From Devosia riboflavina (GTDB taxonomy: Bacteria > Pseudomonadota > Alphaproteobacteria > Rhizobiales > Devosiaceae), in NCBI RefSeq assembly GCF_000743575.1, contig NZ_JQGC01000015.1, positions 124,001 through 188,000 on the forward strand: 64,000 nucleotides of DNA. Direction: 5' to 3'. Below, in pieces: positions 16,836 to 25,375 of the stretch (position 1 is its first letter; every line of letters begins with the position of its first letter). A program made the position numbers and the translations under genes. The notes beneath the pieces were generated by a model that was not told the DNA's origin, made no database searches, and saw nothing but the letters and a program-made list of their open reading frames with translations.

Positions 16836-17480
16836 TTAAATCGATGACGCGAATGAATTTGCAGTCCGGCGAGACAGGGCGGGCGAGGCTGGTGGATCGG
16901 CCAGCAATGCCGCGATTTGGGTCACGCCTTGCTCAGGCGTAAGGCGGCCCATGTCGAGCCGCAAATCGTAATCCTTGCCGCGGTGCACGCCGTCCTGCCA
17001 GCGGAGCACGGGCGGGGGCGGAATATCGCCGGTCGCATAAAATCCATCCTGCGGGTCGGCATTGCGGCGGCGCATGATCTCGTCGATGTCGCAGTCGATG
17101 CCGATGAGTAAGGCACCGAGCGGTCCAAGGGTGGATGCGGCCCGATCAAGAATGCCCAGTGGCGCCGAATAATCCTCGTGCATGCCGAGATCGGCGACGA
17201 TGTCGAAGCCGGACTCGGCCTGAAGGCGAACGGTCGCGAAGAGGAGATCGTAGAGTTTTGCCACGGCCGGTTCGAGGTCCGGCCTTTCGCCGCCGGGACG
17301 AAGGCCGATGCCGGGCATGAGGGCTGGTGGCAGGGTCGCCATGAAACTGTCGACGCCGGTATTGAGCCAGGTTCCAGGAACGCTCGACTGGATCGCCCGG
17401 ACAAGGCTGGATTTGCCCGAGCGCGGAGCGCCGTTGAGAATAACCACGCGCCCAAGGCGCGTCGCGTCGTCGGGAGACAT
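16836..17480 (-). CDS. Chloramphenicol phosphotransferase-like P-loop kinase
   Basis: A 214-residue P-loop protein resembling chloramphenicol 3-O-phosphotransferase (CPT). The Walker A motif GAPRSGKSS is near residues 16-24. The CPT-type segment NTGVDSFMATLPPALMPG follows near 41-58, holding the acidic residue that activates the acceptor hydroxyl. A DCDIDEIMRRR helix follows later. It would phosphorylate a small hydroxylated molecule; the substrate is not known, and resistance to chloramphenicol is only one possibility. I start at MSPDDATRLG, with AAGAAGGCG upstream; the frame stays open to 17570. Confidence 0.75.
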   Translation of the reverse strand: MSPDDATRLGRVVILNGAPRSGKSSLVRAIQSSVPGTWLNTGVDSFMATLPPALMPGIGLRPGGERPDLEPAVAKLYDLLFATVRLQAESGFDIVADLGMHEDYSAPLGILDRAASTLGPLGALLIGIDCDIDEIMRRRNADPQDGFYATGDIPPPPVLRWQDGVHRGKDYDLRLDMGRLTPEQGVTQIAALLADPPASPALSRRTANSFASSI

Positions 17481-17656
17481 TAGCTGTTCGCCTTCTTCGA
17501 AGGATACGAGCCCCACGGGGTAGAGTGGAGCGTAAAGAGGGTCAAGACCGACGTACCCAGCGATGATCAAGTACAGTTTTGAGCTAGAACCTGTTCAGCG
17601 CCGCCGCTTAGTGCCATACCGGTTCAACGCTCCGCTGCCTCAAGGCCAAACAAGCC

Positions 17657-18304
17657 ATGTCTGCCTTCATTCCCGACCTGCCCGTTATTTTGGCCTTTGC
17701 GCTGGCGACCGTGATCCTCGCCATTACGCCGGGCCCGGATATGGCGCTGCAATTGAGCCGTGCCATCAACTATGGCCGCGCGCATGGTGTCGCGGCGATG
17801 TTCGGGGCGATGGCGGGTATTTTGGTCCATACGACCCTCGTGGCGTTTGGCATTTCGGTGCTGATCATTGCCGCACCCCCGCTGTTTCTGGCGCTGAAGA
17901 TTGTTGGGGCGCTTTATCTCCTGTGGCTGGCCTATCAGGCGATCGTGCATGGTGGTGGCCTCAGGATCGCCGAGGCGGCCAAGAAGCCGCCGACCGTGCG
18001 GCAGAGTTTTGCGACAGGGCTCGGTATCAATCTCCTTAATCCCAAGGTGGTGCTGTTCTTCGTGACCTTCCTGCCGCAGTTCGTTGACGCGCATGATCCC
18101 GGCGCGACCTCAAAGCTGTTCTTTCTCGGTTTTGAGTTTGTGCTGCTCTCGATCCCGCTTGGGCTCGTCACTGTGCTGGCGGCCGATTGGCTGGCGGCAG
18201 CGTTCAAGCGCAGCAAGTGGGTCGAGCGCATTCTGAACTGGAGCTTTGCGGCGATCTTCACCGCCTTTGCTGCCACCATTCTCACGGCACAGGCGCGCCA
18301 CTGA
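17657..18304 (+). CDS. LysE family amino-acid exporter (RhtB type)
   Basis: A 215-residue inner-membrane transporter with five to six hydrophobic helices. The LysE/RhtB signature ITPGPDMALQLSRAINYGRA follows the first helix (residues about 25-44), and GINLLNPKVVLFFVTFLPQF lies at about 122-141. The family exports amino acids such as threonine, homoserine or lysine. The stop codon overlaps the rlmJ start (TGATG), so the two genes are translationally coupled although functionally unrelated. A second LysE-type gene with its own regulator lies at 35189. Confidence 0.9.
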   Translation: MSAFIPDLPVILAFALATVILAITPGPDMALQLSRAINYGRAHGVAAMFGAMAGILVHTTLVAFGISVLIIAAPPLFLALKIVGALYLLWLAYQAIVHGGGLRIAEAAKKPPTVRQSFATGLGINLLNPKVVLFFVTFLPQFVDAHDPGATSKLFFLGFEFVLLSIPLGLVTVLAADWLAAAFKRSKWVERILNWSFAAIFTAFAATILTAQARH

Positions 18305-19152
18305 TGAATTATCGTCACGTCTTCCACGCCGGCAATTTTGCCGATGTGGTCAAGCACACCATTCTCACCCGCATCCTGGCCTACCTGATGCGCAAGGACG
18401 CGCCGTTTCGGGTCATCGATACCCATGCCGGCGTCGGGCTCTACGACCTCAAGGGCGCGGCGGCGGAAAAGACCGGCGAATGGGTCGATGGCATTGGGCG
18501 CCTGATTGAGCGCGACCTGCCCAAGTCTGCTCAGGATCTCCTCACGCCCTATCTCGATGCCGTGCGCGCGCAGAATCCCAGCGGCGAACTGCGCTTCTAT
18601 CCCGGTTCGCCGCTGATCACGCGAAACATGCTGCGGCAGCAAGACCGGCTGATGGCGCTTGAACTGCATCCGGTCGATGTCGAAGCGCTGCGCGAGAATT
18701 TTTCCGGCGACTTTCAGGTCCGCGTTACGCATGTCGATGGCTGGCAGGCCCTTGGTACGCATCTGCCACCCAAGGAGAAGCGCGGCCTTGTGCTCATCGA
18801 TCCGCCCTTCGAGGAGCGGAACGAATTCGAGCGCATGGTGCAGAATCTCATCAAGGCGCACAAACGTTGGCCTACAGGGCTCTATGCCCTGTGGTATCCT
18901 ATCAAGGATGTGGCAGACGTGGATAAGTTCGTCGCCTTGCTTCAGGCATCGGCTATCCCAAAGATCCTGAGGCTGGAGTTGACCATCCGGCAGCCTTCCA
19001 ATCCGCCGCGCCTCCATGGCACCGGCATGATCGTCATCAATCCGCCCTTTGTGCTCGAAGAAGAGATGCGGGTGCTGATGCCTGTGCTTGCCGATGTGCT
19101 GAGTGACGAGGGCAGGGGACGTTGGGCGATCGACTGGGTGGCGGGGGAGTAG
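18304..19152 (+). CDS. rlmJ: 23S rRNA (adenine2030-N6)-methyltransferase RlmJ
   Basis: A 282-residue SAM-dependent methyltransferase that modifies A2030 of 23S rRNA. Family features: the start MNYRHVFHAGNFADVVKHT, the SAM-binding motif DTHAGVGLYDL near residues 40-50, and the catalytic tetrapeptide DPPFEE near 167 (the DPPF/Y type of N6-adenine methylases). A C-terminal NPPF repeats the pattern. The start overlaps the stop of the LysE gene by one base. The length is normal for RlmJ. Confidence 0.93.
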   Translation: MNYRHVFHAGNFADVVKHTILTRILAYLMRKDAPFRVIDTHAGVGLYDLKGAAAEKTGEWVDGIGRLIERDLPKSAQDLLTPYLDAVRAQNPSGELRFYPGSPLITRNMLRQQDRLMALELHPVDVEALRENFSGDFQVRVTHVDGWQALGTHLPPKEKRGLVLIDPPFEERNEFERMVQNLIKAHKRWPTGLYALWYPIKDVADVDKFVALLQASAIPKILRLELTIRQPSNPPRLHGTGMIVINPPFVLEEEMRVLMPVLADVLSDEGRGRWAIDWVAGE

Positions 19153-19554
19153 CTACCAGAGACGCCCTGGCCACAGTTCCAGCGTGTTCAATTCATCGAA
19201 CGCCACATCTGCAGAAACTAGTTTGATATCTTCCATCAGTGCAGTTGCGCCAATAATGCGGTCGAACGGATCGCGATGATTCCAATCAAGTATGGAAGCA
19301 CCAAGGCTAGCGGCGGCGGAGACGTCCAACACCTTTATTCCTTGGCGGGCTGCAAGACCCACCAGTTCGAGTTGGTAGGGAGCCATTTCCGGCCATTTTC
19401 CCAGCCGGATCTTTTGTCCAATTTCGTAGAAGCTGATCGCGCTGATTGAAACTGCTTGTGCCGTGTCTATTGCCTCAATGGCTCTGGCGGAAAGCCTCTC
19501 GTGTGCCAACAGAGACCATGCCCAAGCATGAGTATCCAGCAAAAGACGGCTCAA
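19153..19554 (-). CDS. vapC: Type II toxin, VapC-type PIN-domain ribonuclease
   Basis: A 133-residue PIN-domain protein. VapC toxins are Mg2+-dependent RNases that cleave tRNA or rRNA when free of antitoxin. Acidic positions visible are Asp7 in LLLDTHAWAW, the Glu in SFYEIGQKIR and the Asp in RDPFDRIIGAT, giving the PIN metal site. I choose the TTG at 19554 because it overlaps the antitoxin stop codon (TTGA) and has GGGAGGG six bases upstream; a GTG at 19569 is the alternative. It forms a module with the antitoxin at 19551. Confidence 0.88.
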   Translation of the reverse strand: MSRLLLDTHAWAWSLLAHERLSARAIEAIDTAQAVSISAISFYEIGQKIRLGKWPEMAPYQLELVGLAARQGIKVLDVSAAASLGASILDWNHRDPFDRIIGATALMEDIKLVSADVAFDELNTLELWPGRLW

Positions 19555-19784
19555 GCCGCGCCCTCCCACGCAGCGAGATCTTCCTCGCTCATGGGTTCGA
19601 GAAAATCAGGGACGGTATCAACCTTGCCCTTCAACAGACCAAACGTAAAAGGCTTCAGTTTCTGAACCGGGACGATTTTTACCGATGTCAGATCATCCTT
19701 GTCGATCACCACATCTTCACCGGAAATAGCGGCGTCGATCAGCTCGGATAATTTTGTTTCGGCAACCTTAACTGAGACTTTCAT
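19551..19784 (-). CDS. Type II antitoxin, Phd/YefM family
   Basis: A 77-residue antitoxin of the prevent-host-death type. The N-terminal half MKVSVKVAETKLSELIDAA, then ISGEDVVIDKDDLTSVKIVP, is the Phd DNA-binding fold. The acidic C-terminus (PDFLEPMSEEDLAAWEGAA) should bind and block the PIN toxin. The second of two consecutive ATGs is chosen because GGAGG lies four bases upstream. It precedes and overlaps the toxin by four bases, the normal order, and such complexes usually repress their own promoter. Confidence 0.88.
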   Translation of the reverse strand: MKVSVKVAETKLSELIDAAISGEDVVIDKDDLTSVKIVPVQKLKPFTFGLLKGKVDTVPDFLEPMSEEDLAAWEGAA

Positions 19785-19848
19785 CATGCCTCCATGCCCG
19801 GCAATATAGAGCACTGGCCATCAAGGTTCCAGATCGCCGAAGGTTTGC

Positions 19849-21057
19849 TCAGACCCCTGCCAGAGCGTCGCGGTCCTTTTTGGAGAGGCGTTCGCTTTCG
19901 CTCTTGAGCTGGCCGCAGGCGGCGAAGATGTCACGGCCGCGGGGGGTACGCACCGGGCTGGCGTAGCCGGCGCGGTTGACGATGTCGGCGAAGCGCTCGA
20001 TGCGGCTCGAGGGCGAGGTGCCGTAGTTTGAACCCGGCCAGGGGTTGAACGGGATCAGGTTGATCTTGGCCGGAATGCCGGCGAGGAGGCGCACCAGTTC
20101 CTTGGCTTCCGCATCGCTGTCGTTGATGCCGTCGAGCATCACATATTCGAAGGTGATGCGGCGGGCGTTGGAGAGGCCGGGATAGTTCCGGCAGGCTTCG
20201 AGCAGTTCTTTCAGCGGCCACTTCTTGTTGATCGGCACCAGCACGTCGCGAAGATCGTCGCGCACGGCGTGGAGGGAAATCGCCAGCATGACGTCGATTT
20301 CGCTGCCGGTGCGCTCGATATAGGGCACAACGCCGGAGGTCGAGAGCGTGATGCGGCGCTTGGAGATGGACATGCCGTCGCCGGCCGAGGCGATGAGCAG
20401 GGCCTGCTTGACGTTGTCGAAATTGTAGAGCGGCTCGCCCATGCCCATCATCACGATATTGGTGATGGCGCGGTTTTCGCCTGATGGCACGAGGCCGCCG
20501 TCATCGGGACGCGAGCCACCGGGGAAATCGCCCAGGCGCTCGCGGGCCATGAGGATCTGGCCGAGGATTTCGCCCGCGGTCAGGTTGCGGACGAGCTTCT
20601 GGGTGCCGGTGTGGCAGAAGGAGCAGGTGAGGGTGCACCCGACCTGCGAGGACACGCAAAGCGTGCCGCGATCGGATTCAGGGATGTAGACGGTCTCGAC
20701 TTCAACGGCCGGAAAGTTGGGGTTCTGCGGATCGCGAAAACGGAAGAGCCACTTGCGGGTGCCATCGACCGAAACCTGCTCGGTGACGATTTCCGGGCGA
20801 TCGAGAATAAAAGTGTCGGCCAGCTTCTGGCGCACGGGCTTGGCCACATTGGTCATGCGGTCGAAATCGGTGACGCCGTTCACATAGAGCCAGTTCCAGA
20901 GCTGGCTCGAGCGCATGCGGCCTTCCTTTTCGCCCACCACGTCGTTGGCGACGAGCGTTTCGGCGAGCTGCGCCTTGGAAAGGCCGATCAGCGACGGCCG
21001 TGCCGCCGTCTGGGGGCGGATGGCGGTCGAATGGTCAAGGTTCAGCGCGATGCTCAT
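19849..21057 (-). CDS. rlmN: 23S rRNA (adenine2503-C2)/tRNA methyltransferase RlmN
   Basis: A 402-residue radical-SAM enzyme that methylates C2 of A2503 in 23S rRNA and A37 in some tRNAs. The cluster motif CTLTCSFC, in [14 protein letters not shown], binds the 4Fe-4S cluster. Other hallmarks are [30 protein letters not shown] and [11 protein letters not shown]. The C-terminal Cys in FAACGQL is the acceptor used in the methyl-transfer mechanism. I start at [10 protein letters not shown]; an upstream extension to 21171 is unlikely. A copy of the long intergenic repeat lies 125 bp upstream. Confidence 0.97.
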   Translation of the reverse strand: MSIALNLDHSTAIRPQTAARPSLIGLSKAQLAETLVANDVVGEKEGRMRSSQLWNWLYVNGVTDFDRMTNVAKPVRQKLADTFILDRPEIVTEQVSVDGTRKWLFRFRDPQNPNFPAVEVETVYIPESDRGTLCVSSQVGCTLTCSFCHTGTQKLVRNLTAGEILGQILMARERLGDFPGGSRPDDGGLVPSGENRAITNIVMMGMGEPLYNFDNVKQALLIASAGDGMSISKRRITLSTSGVVPYIERTGSEIDVMLAISLHAVRDDLRDVLVPINKKWPLKELLEACRNYPGLSNARRITFEYVMLDGINDSDAEAKELVRLLAGIPAKINLIPFNPWPGSNYGTSPSSRIERFADIVNRAGYASPVRTPRGRDIFAACGQLKSESERLSKKDRDALAGV

Positions 21058-21181
21058 GGCGGCTCGAAGGGGCTCAAAAATGCGGGAAGTCCGCGGCCAA
21101 TAGCATATGGGAGCAAAAAACACAAAGTCACGCCCGCGGGAGGCGGCTTTGCGAAGGGTGCAGGACAGCACTTTGGCCTGA

Positions 21182-21447
21182 CCGCGTCTCCGCGTCAGGT
21201 TTTTGCAGGTGGAACGGACCCCGAGGCGATTGCGCCCCTGAGATTTTAGTTAGTGAGACGAAACCGCCTCGGGGTGCTGATTTTTTGGACAGAACTATGG
21301 CGCCACTTGATCGCTCGTCGCATGGGACCAGCCCCCGAACCCACACGGGAACGGTCCCGTGCGCTCAGCATCCCCGCAGCCGTCCGTCTCGACTCCGTCC
21401 CGTGGGGGGAATGGAGCTGTTTTATCACTGGTTCGAGGGGGCGGGGA
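21182..21447 (-). repeat. Long intergenic repeat, copy B (inverted relative to copy A)
   Basis: Bases 21182-21412 are the reverse complement of 12609-12840 with few changes, and weaker similarity extends to about 21447. The same two palindromes are present: CCCCGAGGCG/CGCCTCGGGG at 21219-21274 and CACGGGA/TCCCGTG at 21344-21361. Read along the minus strand the order is IalB gene, repeat, rlmN, paralleling tetR, repeat, reductase in copy A. The 425-bp gap holding it contains no credible gene. Confidence 0.85.
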
Positions 21448-21482
21448 TAAACTGTATAAATCCGGGTTTCGGCCAGCGCCGA

Positions 21483-21983
21483 TCAGCACTCGGCGCCGAT
21501 GGCCTGCTGGGCAGCAGTGGCGCCGGAGAGCGAGTAGTTCTGGATGACCTGGGTGCCGGCGGCATTGGTGCCCTGCACGGTCAGCGAGGAGCCGGCGCGA
21601 ATGGCGGCGGCGAGGGCGGCAGACTGGCCGGAATCGTCGAGCCAGGCAGCATCGCCCTGGGTGAAGAGCGCAAAGCTCTGGCCGCCGACGCTGATGGTCG
21701 CGACCGAGCCGGTCTGGAAGGTGTAGCCTGCGACGATATTGATTTCGCTGACCATGTCCTCGCCGGGACGATTGGTGATGTAGAGATAGCCCTGGCCTTC
21801 GGATGCCGGGTCCGAGGTCTTGGGCTTGGTCATGGCAAAGCAGATGGTGCCCGAACCATCGTCAGCCGCGTAGCTCGACCAATCCCTGAAATCCCCCAGT
21901 ACCCGCGCCGACTGCGCCAGCGCCGGAAGCGCGGTGGCAAGAACCAGGACGAGGGCGAGAGCGGATTTTTTTCCGAAGGTCAT
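21483..21983 (-). CDS. Secreted invasion-associated locus B (IalB)-like protein
   Basis: A 166-residue exported protein. A signal peptide covers residues 1-23 (ALALVLVLATALPALAQ, cleavage after AQ). The mature part has the IalB-family pattern: a W-x-x-Y strand, ICFAMTKPKTSDP, RPGEDMVSEINIVAGYTFQTGS with the paired I-S-V-G-G-Q-S-F-ALF stretch, D-A-A-W, and a terminal Cys that may pair with the Cys in GTICF. IalB-like proteins are periplasmic or outer-membrane linked in alphaproteobacteria; the precise role is unknown. A paralog lies directly upstream on the same strand. Confidence 0.8.
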   Translation of the reverse strand: MTFGKKSALALVLVLATALPALAQSARVLGDFRDWSSYAADDGSGTICFAMTKPKTSDPASEGQGYLYITNRPGEDMVSEINIVAGYTFQTGSVATISVGGQSFALFTQGDAAWLDDSGQSAALAAAIRAGSSLTVQGTNAAGTQVIQNYSLSGATAAQQAIGAEC

Positions 21984-22069
21984 GGACGGGAGCTCGCGGG
22001 GTAGGATGGGCGGCGGGCCAAGGCCCGGCGCCCTTTATGGTCTAAATGGAGGAGTGGGCAAAGCCCAAA

Positions 22070-22591
22070 TCACTTGCAGGCGGCGTCGATGGCGTTCATC
22101 GCGGCAGTGGCGCCGGAGAGCGAATAGGTATCGGTGGTATTGGTACCGCGCTGCGACGTACCCTTGATCAGGAGCTGGCTGCCGGCCTTGAAGGCGGAAA
22201 CGAAACCGGCCTCGTCACCGGTCGAGGCGAGCCAGGCGGCCGACCCTTCGGTGACCATGGGATAGGATTTTCCGTCGACGGAGGCGCTGGCATTGGCCGC
22301 GGTCGCGTTGAACGGATAGCCGATCAGGGTCTGGACTTCGTTCTTGGTGCCGAGGCCCTTGCGATGGATGATCATGAAGTGGATCGGGTCGCGATTGGCG
22401 CCGGCCGGTTCCGACTTGGTCGGCGTTGCCGAAATATAGCAGATCTGGCCGCTGGCATCGGTCGCCTGCCAGGCGGTCCAGGCGTTGAACGAGCCCAACT
22501 CCGTGGCCTGCTGCGCCTGGGCGGCGGTCGCAAATGTCACGAGAGCAGTCACCGCGAGCCCAAATACGAGGCCACCGGTCTTTTTCTTCAT
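22070..22591 (-). CDS. Secreted IalB-like protein, paralog of the downstream gene
   Basis: A 173-residue exported protein aligning along its whole mature length with its neighbour: W-x-A-W-x-A-T-D-A-SGQICY, TPTKSEPAG, NEVQTLIGYPF, VDGKSYPMVTEGSAAWL, and the shared SLSGATAAMNAIDAAC ending with a terminal Cys. The signal peptide is residues 1-25 (cleavage near AQAQQ). The ATG is chosen for GAGGAAG nine bases upstream; the frame is open further. The two genes are 86 bp apart and probably arose by tandem duplication. Confidence 0.8.
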   Translation of the reverse strand: MKKKTGGLVFGLAVTALVTFATAAQAQQATELGSFNAWTAWQATDASGQICYISATPTKSEPAGANRDPIHFMIIHRKGLGTKNEVQTLIGYPFNATAANASASVDGKSYPMVTEGSAAWLASTGDEAGFVSAFKAGSQLLIKGTSQRGTNTTDTYSLSGATAAMNAIDAACK

Positions 22592-22808
22592 TGCCAATTC
22601 TTCCTCTTTTCGCTGCCAGTTCGCGTGGGATGCGTCCGCCCAGCATGCCGCAAACATGGTTACTAACCTGTCAAGCGGGCCTTTCATGCGCCGCTTTTGC
22701 CTCAAATGCTCGGCAAAGGCGGCGGCAATTTGGCAGGTGCGCGCCACAAGGTCCCGCTTTGAACCCGAACGGTTAAAACGAGGCTAACGCTTGCGTGAGC
22801 GAGAGCAT

Positions 22809-23348
22809 TCAGGCGGCCAAGGGATAGGTTTCTTCCACCACATAGGGGCCGCCCCCCACCGAATCCCGGCTTGAAAAGAGCGCGAAGCGCGCGACCGAAA
22901 AACTTAAGGGTTCGAAGCGCCCTGCCTCGGCAATGAAGCGCGCGACGTCTTCGGCAGCGGTACCGCGCAACCGGGCGAGGCTGACATGCGGCACGAACTT
23001 TCGGCCATCGGGCGGCAGGCCGGCGCGCTGCAACATGCGCTCATGGGCCGCCTGCAGGCGATTGAGCGCTTCGCTGGGTTCGACCCCGGCATAAAGGGCC
23101 CGGGGCTTGTCGCCGCCAAAAGTCCCCAGATGCGTGAGCTTTATGGGAAAGCGCAGGCTTTCGCTGAGATAGTCGAGATTATCCACGACCTCATTGGCGG
23201 TCTTGTTGTCGACATCGCCGATGAATCTCAAAGTAATGTGATAGTTTTCCGGTTCGATCCAGCGCGCGCCGTTAAGGCCGCCGCGCTTCAGCGACAGGGC
23301 AAAGCCGATATCGGAGGGGATTTCGAGGCCGGTAAAAAGCCGGGGCAT
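22809..23348 (-). CDS. thpR: RNA 2',3'-cyclic phosphodiesterase (ThpR)
   Basis: A 179-residue 2H phosphoesterase. The two catalytic motifs are present: YHITLRFIG (H-x-T-L) near residues 42-50 and HVSLARLRG (H-x-S-L) near 126-134. The opening PRLFTGLEIPSDI is typical. ThpR opens 2',3'-cyclic phosphate ends of RNA and can ligate tRNA halves in vitro; its physiological role in bacteria is unclear. It is divergent from the Bax-inhibitor-1 gene, with 200 bp between them. Confidence 0.92.
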   Translation of the reverse strand: MPRLFTGLEIPSDIGFALSLKRGGLNGARWIEPENYHITLRFIGDVDNKTANEVVDNLDYLSESLRFPIKLTHLGTFGGDKPRALYAGVEPSEALNRLQAAHERMLQRAGLPPDGRKFVPHVSLARLRGTAAEDVARFIAEAGRFEPLSFSVARFALFSSRDSVGGGPYVVEETYPLAA

Positions 23349-23444
23349 GGCAGTTCTCCCAGGCAGGAGCGACGGAATCTGATGCAGACCCTAACACAAA
23401 CGGGTCATCTGGCCAGTCACAGATGTCGCAGCGTTCCGTTTCGC

Positions 23445-23474
23445 CTTGTAAATCAACGGTTGCGAATCCATATT
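23445..23474 (+). promoter_or_regulatory. Candidate housekeeping promoter of the Bax-inhibitor-1 family gene
   Basis: CTTGTA (23445-23450) and CATATT (23469-23474) with an 18-bp spacer resemble the alphaproteobacterial -35/-10 pattern, 75 bp before the ATG. Confidence 0.35.
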
Positions 23475-23548
23475 TGCACTCAAGTGGCAAAAGCCAATTG
23501 CCCCCGGCGGTTCAAAGACCGCGATTTTCCAAGGGAAAGGGAATTAGA

Positions 23549-24274
23549 ATGGCTGAATATGACCGTCAGACCCTCGGTGCGCGGGCCGGCTCGGCCTTGG
23601 CCATCGACGAGGGCCTGCGCAGCTACATGCTGCGCGTCTACAATTACATGGGCCTTGGCCTCGTGGTCACGGGCGTCGTGGCTTACTTCACCAGCCAGTG
23701 GGCGCTCTCGAGCGAAGCCAATGCGCAGCTCATCTATGGCAGCCCACTGTCCTGGGTGATCATGCTCTCGCCGCTGGCCTTCGTGCTGGTGCTGAGCTTC
23801 GGCATCAACAAGCTCTCCGTCGGCGCCTCCCAGGCTATCTTCTGGGCCTTCGCGGCCGTGATGGGCCTGTCGCTCAGCTCGATCTTCCTCGTCTATACCG
23901 GCGCCTCGATCGCCAAGGTGTTCTTCATCACCGCCGCTACCTTTGGCGCGATGAGCCTTTACGGCTACACCACCAAGCGTGACCTGACCGGCATGGGCAA
24001 CTTCCTGATGATGGGCCTCATCGGCATCATCATCGCCTCGATCGTGAATATCTTCATGGCCTCGTCCATGCTCGATTTCATCATCTCGGTCGTCGGCGTG
24101 CTGATCTTCACGGGTCTGACCGCCTATGACACCCAGAAGATCAAGGAAAGCTATTCGGACGCTTATGGTGCCGACGTGATGGCAAAGAATGCCATCATGG
24201 GTGCCCTGTCGCTCTACCTCGACTTCATCAACCTGTTCCTGATGCTCCTCCGCCTCTTCGGCAATCGCGAGTAA
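23549..24274 (+). CDS. Bax inhibitor-1/YccA family membrane protein
   Basis: A 241-residue protein with seven hydrophobic segments, matching the BI-1/YccA/YbhL family. The conserved GLTAYDTQKIKESY near residues 190-203 contains the Asp that in BsYetJ forms part of the pH-sensitive calcium-leak latch. Related YccA proteins modulate the FtsH protease. Start at MAEYDRQTLG, with AAGGGAAAGGGA upstream. Two hairpins follow the stop codon, so it is transcribed alone. Confidence 0.92.
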   Translation: MAEYDRQTLGARAGSALAIDEGLRSYMLRVYNYMGLGLVVTGVVAYFTSQWALSSEANAQLIYGSPLSWVIMLSPLAFVLVLSFGINKLSVGASQAIFWAFAAVMGLSLSSIFLVYTGASIAKVFFITAATFGAMSLYGYTTKRDLTGMGNFLMMGLIGIIIASIVNIFMASSMLDFIISVVGVLIFTGLTAYDTQKIKESYSDAYGADVMAKNAIMGALSLYLDFINLFLMLLRLFGNRE

Positions 24275-24282
24275 TCAGCAGC

Positions 24283-24306
24283 TTCCTTGATTGCTCAATC
24301 AAGGAA
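24283..24306 (+). terminator. First hairpin after the Bax-inhibitor-1 gene
   Basis: TTCCTTGATT and AATCAAGGAA form a perfect 10-bp stem with loop GCTC; a short TTTGGTT follows. Confidence 0.6.
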
Positions 24307-24326
24307 TTTGGTTGGACTGACATTCG

Positions 24327-24360
24327 GACCGCAGCCTACAAAGGCTGCGGTCTTTTTCTT
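24327..24360 (+). terminator. Intrinsic terminator after the Bax-inhibitor-1 gene
   Basis: GACCGCAGCC and GGCTGCGGTC form a 10-bp stem with loop TACAAA, followed by TTTTTCTTTT. It ends 12 bp before the next start codon, so that gene's promoter must overlap it or the terminator must leak. Confidence 0.92.
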
Positions 24361-24372
24361 TTGTGCGCCGCC

Positions 24373-24870
24373 ATGTCCGATTTTCTTCTCCGCCCCTTCG
24401 CCTGGTCCGATGTTCCTGCGATCACCCAGATCTATCGCCACTATGTCGACAACACCGCCATTACCTTCGATACCGAAGCGCCCGGCGAGCAAGGCATTGC
24501 GGAGAAATATGCAGGCCTCCTGAAACTCGGCCATCCGGTCATCGTCGCGGAGCGGGCGGGAAAAGTGCTGGGCTATGCTTATGCGAGCTTTTATCGGCCG
24601 CGCGCGGCCTATCGGTTTACCTGCGAGGATTCGATCTATCTTGACCCGACCGAGACGGGGAAAGGGCTGGGCAAGGCCCTCCTTACCGAGCTGCTGGTCC
24701 AGTCCAAGGCCCATGGGTTCAAGCAGATGCTGGCGGTGATCACGGCCGACACGGCCAATTCCATCGCCATCCACGAAAAGTTCGGGTTCGAGCGCGTCGG
24801 CTACTATAAGTCGGTGGGCCTGAAATTCGATCGCTGGCACGATATCGTGCACCTGCAAAAGGCGCTGTGA
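24373..24870 (+). CDS. GNAT N-acetyltransferase, phosphinothricin acetyltransferase-like
   Basis: A 165-residue single-domain GNAT enzyme. The acetyl-CoA pyrophosphate-binding motif is DPTETGKGLGKALLTELL near residues 97-114, preceded by YRFTCEDSIYLD. The ending NSIAIHEKFGFERVGYYKSVGLKFDRW is characteristic of the Pat/methionine-sulfoximine acetyltransferase group, which N-acetylates toxic amino-acid analogues. The real substrate is not certain. It starts 12 bp after a strong terminator. The following kinase gene starts four bases after its stop, suggesting an operon. Confidence 0.88.
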   Translation: MSDFLLRPFAWSDVPAITQIYRHYVDNTAITFDTEAPGEQGIAEKYAGLLKLGHPVIVAERAGKVLGYAYASFYRPRAAYRFTCEDSIYLDPTETGKGLGKALLTELLVQSKAHGFKQMLAVITADTANSIAIHEKFGFERVGYYKSVGLKFDRWHDIVHLQKAL

Positions 24871-24874
24871 GGCG

Positions 24875-25375
24875 GTGGCGCTGCTCACGCTCATGGTCGG
24901 CCTGCCCGGCTCGGGCAAGACGACGCGGGCCAAGGCGCTCGCCGCCAAGACCGGCGCCCTGCGCCTGACCCCGGACGAATGGCAGACGCGGCTCTTTGCC
25001 GACGACATGCATCATCCCGATCACGACCTCAGGCACAATGAGGTGGAAGCGATCATGTGGGATGTCGCTTCCCATATTCTGGCCGGCGGGGGCGACGTCA
25101 TTCTCGATTTCGGTTTTTGGAGCCGGGCCGAGCGGGTCGACTTTGCAGAAAAGGCACGGGCGCTCGGGGCGGATTGCCTTGTGCAGTATGAAGACGTGTC
25201 GCTCGCGGAGCTGGAAGCGCGGATTACCAGGCGTAATGAAGAGGCCGTCGGGGGCCGTTTCGTTATCCCGGTGACGATTTTGCGCGAGTGGGCCAAGCTT
25301 TTTGAACCGCCGGAGGCGGATGAGCTGGCGGGACAGTTCAGCCGGCCAGCGCCTTCTTCATCGGATAGCCATTGA
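24875..25375 (+). CDS. P-loop kinase-like ATPase (AAA_33 type)
   Basis: A 166-residue P-loop protein with Walker A GLPGSGKTT at residues 9-17, DEWQTRLF, and a Walker-B-like VILDFGFWSR near 74-83. It is similar to small predicted kinases such as zeta-toxin/polynucleotide-kinase-like or aminoglycoside-kinase-like ATPases; the acceptor is unknown. It starts with GTG, four bases after the acetyltransferase. Its 3' end overlaps the convergent acetyltransferase gene by 38 bp. Confidence 0.78.
   Translation: MALLTLMVGLPGSGKTTRAKALAAKTGALRLTPDEWQTRLFADDMHHPDHDLRHNEVEAIMWDVASHILAGGGDVILDFGFWSRAERVDFAEKARALGADCLVQYEDVSLAELEARITRRNEEAVGGRFVIPVTILREWAKLFEPPEADELAGQFSRPAPSSSDSH

Noticed and set aside
21000..22004. 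Plus-strand ORF of 334 codons across repeat B and the ialB gene
   Set aside because: Runs through the intergenic repeat and antisense to a signal-peptide-bearing gene; not conserved in the other repeat copy.
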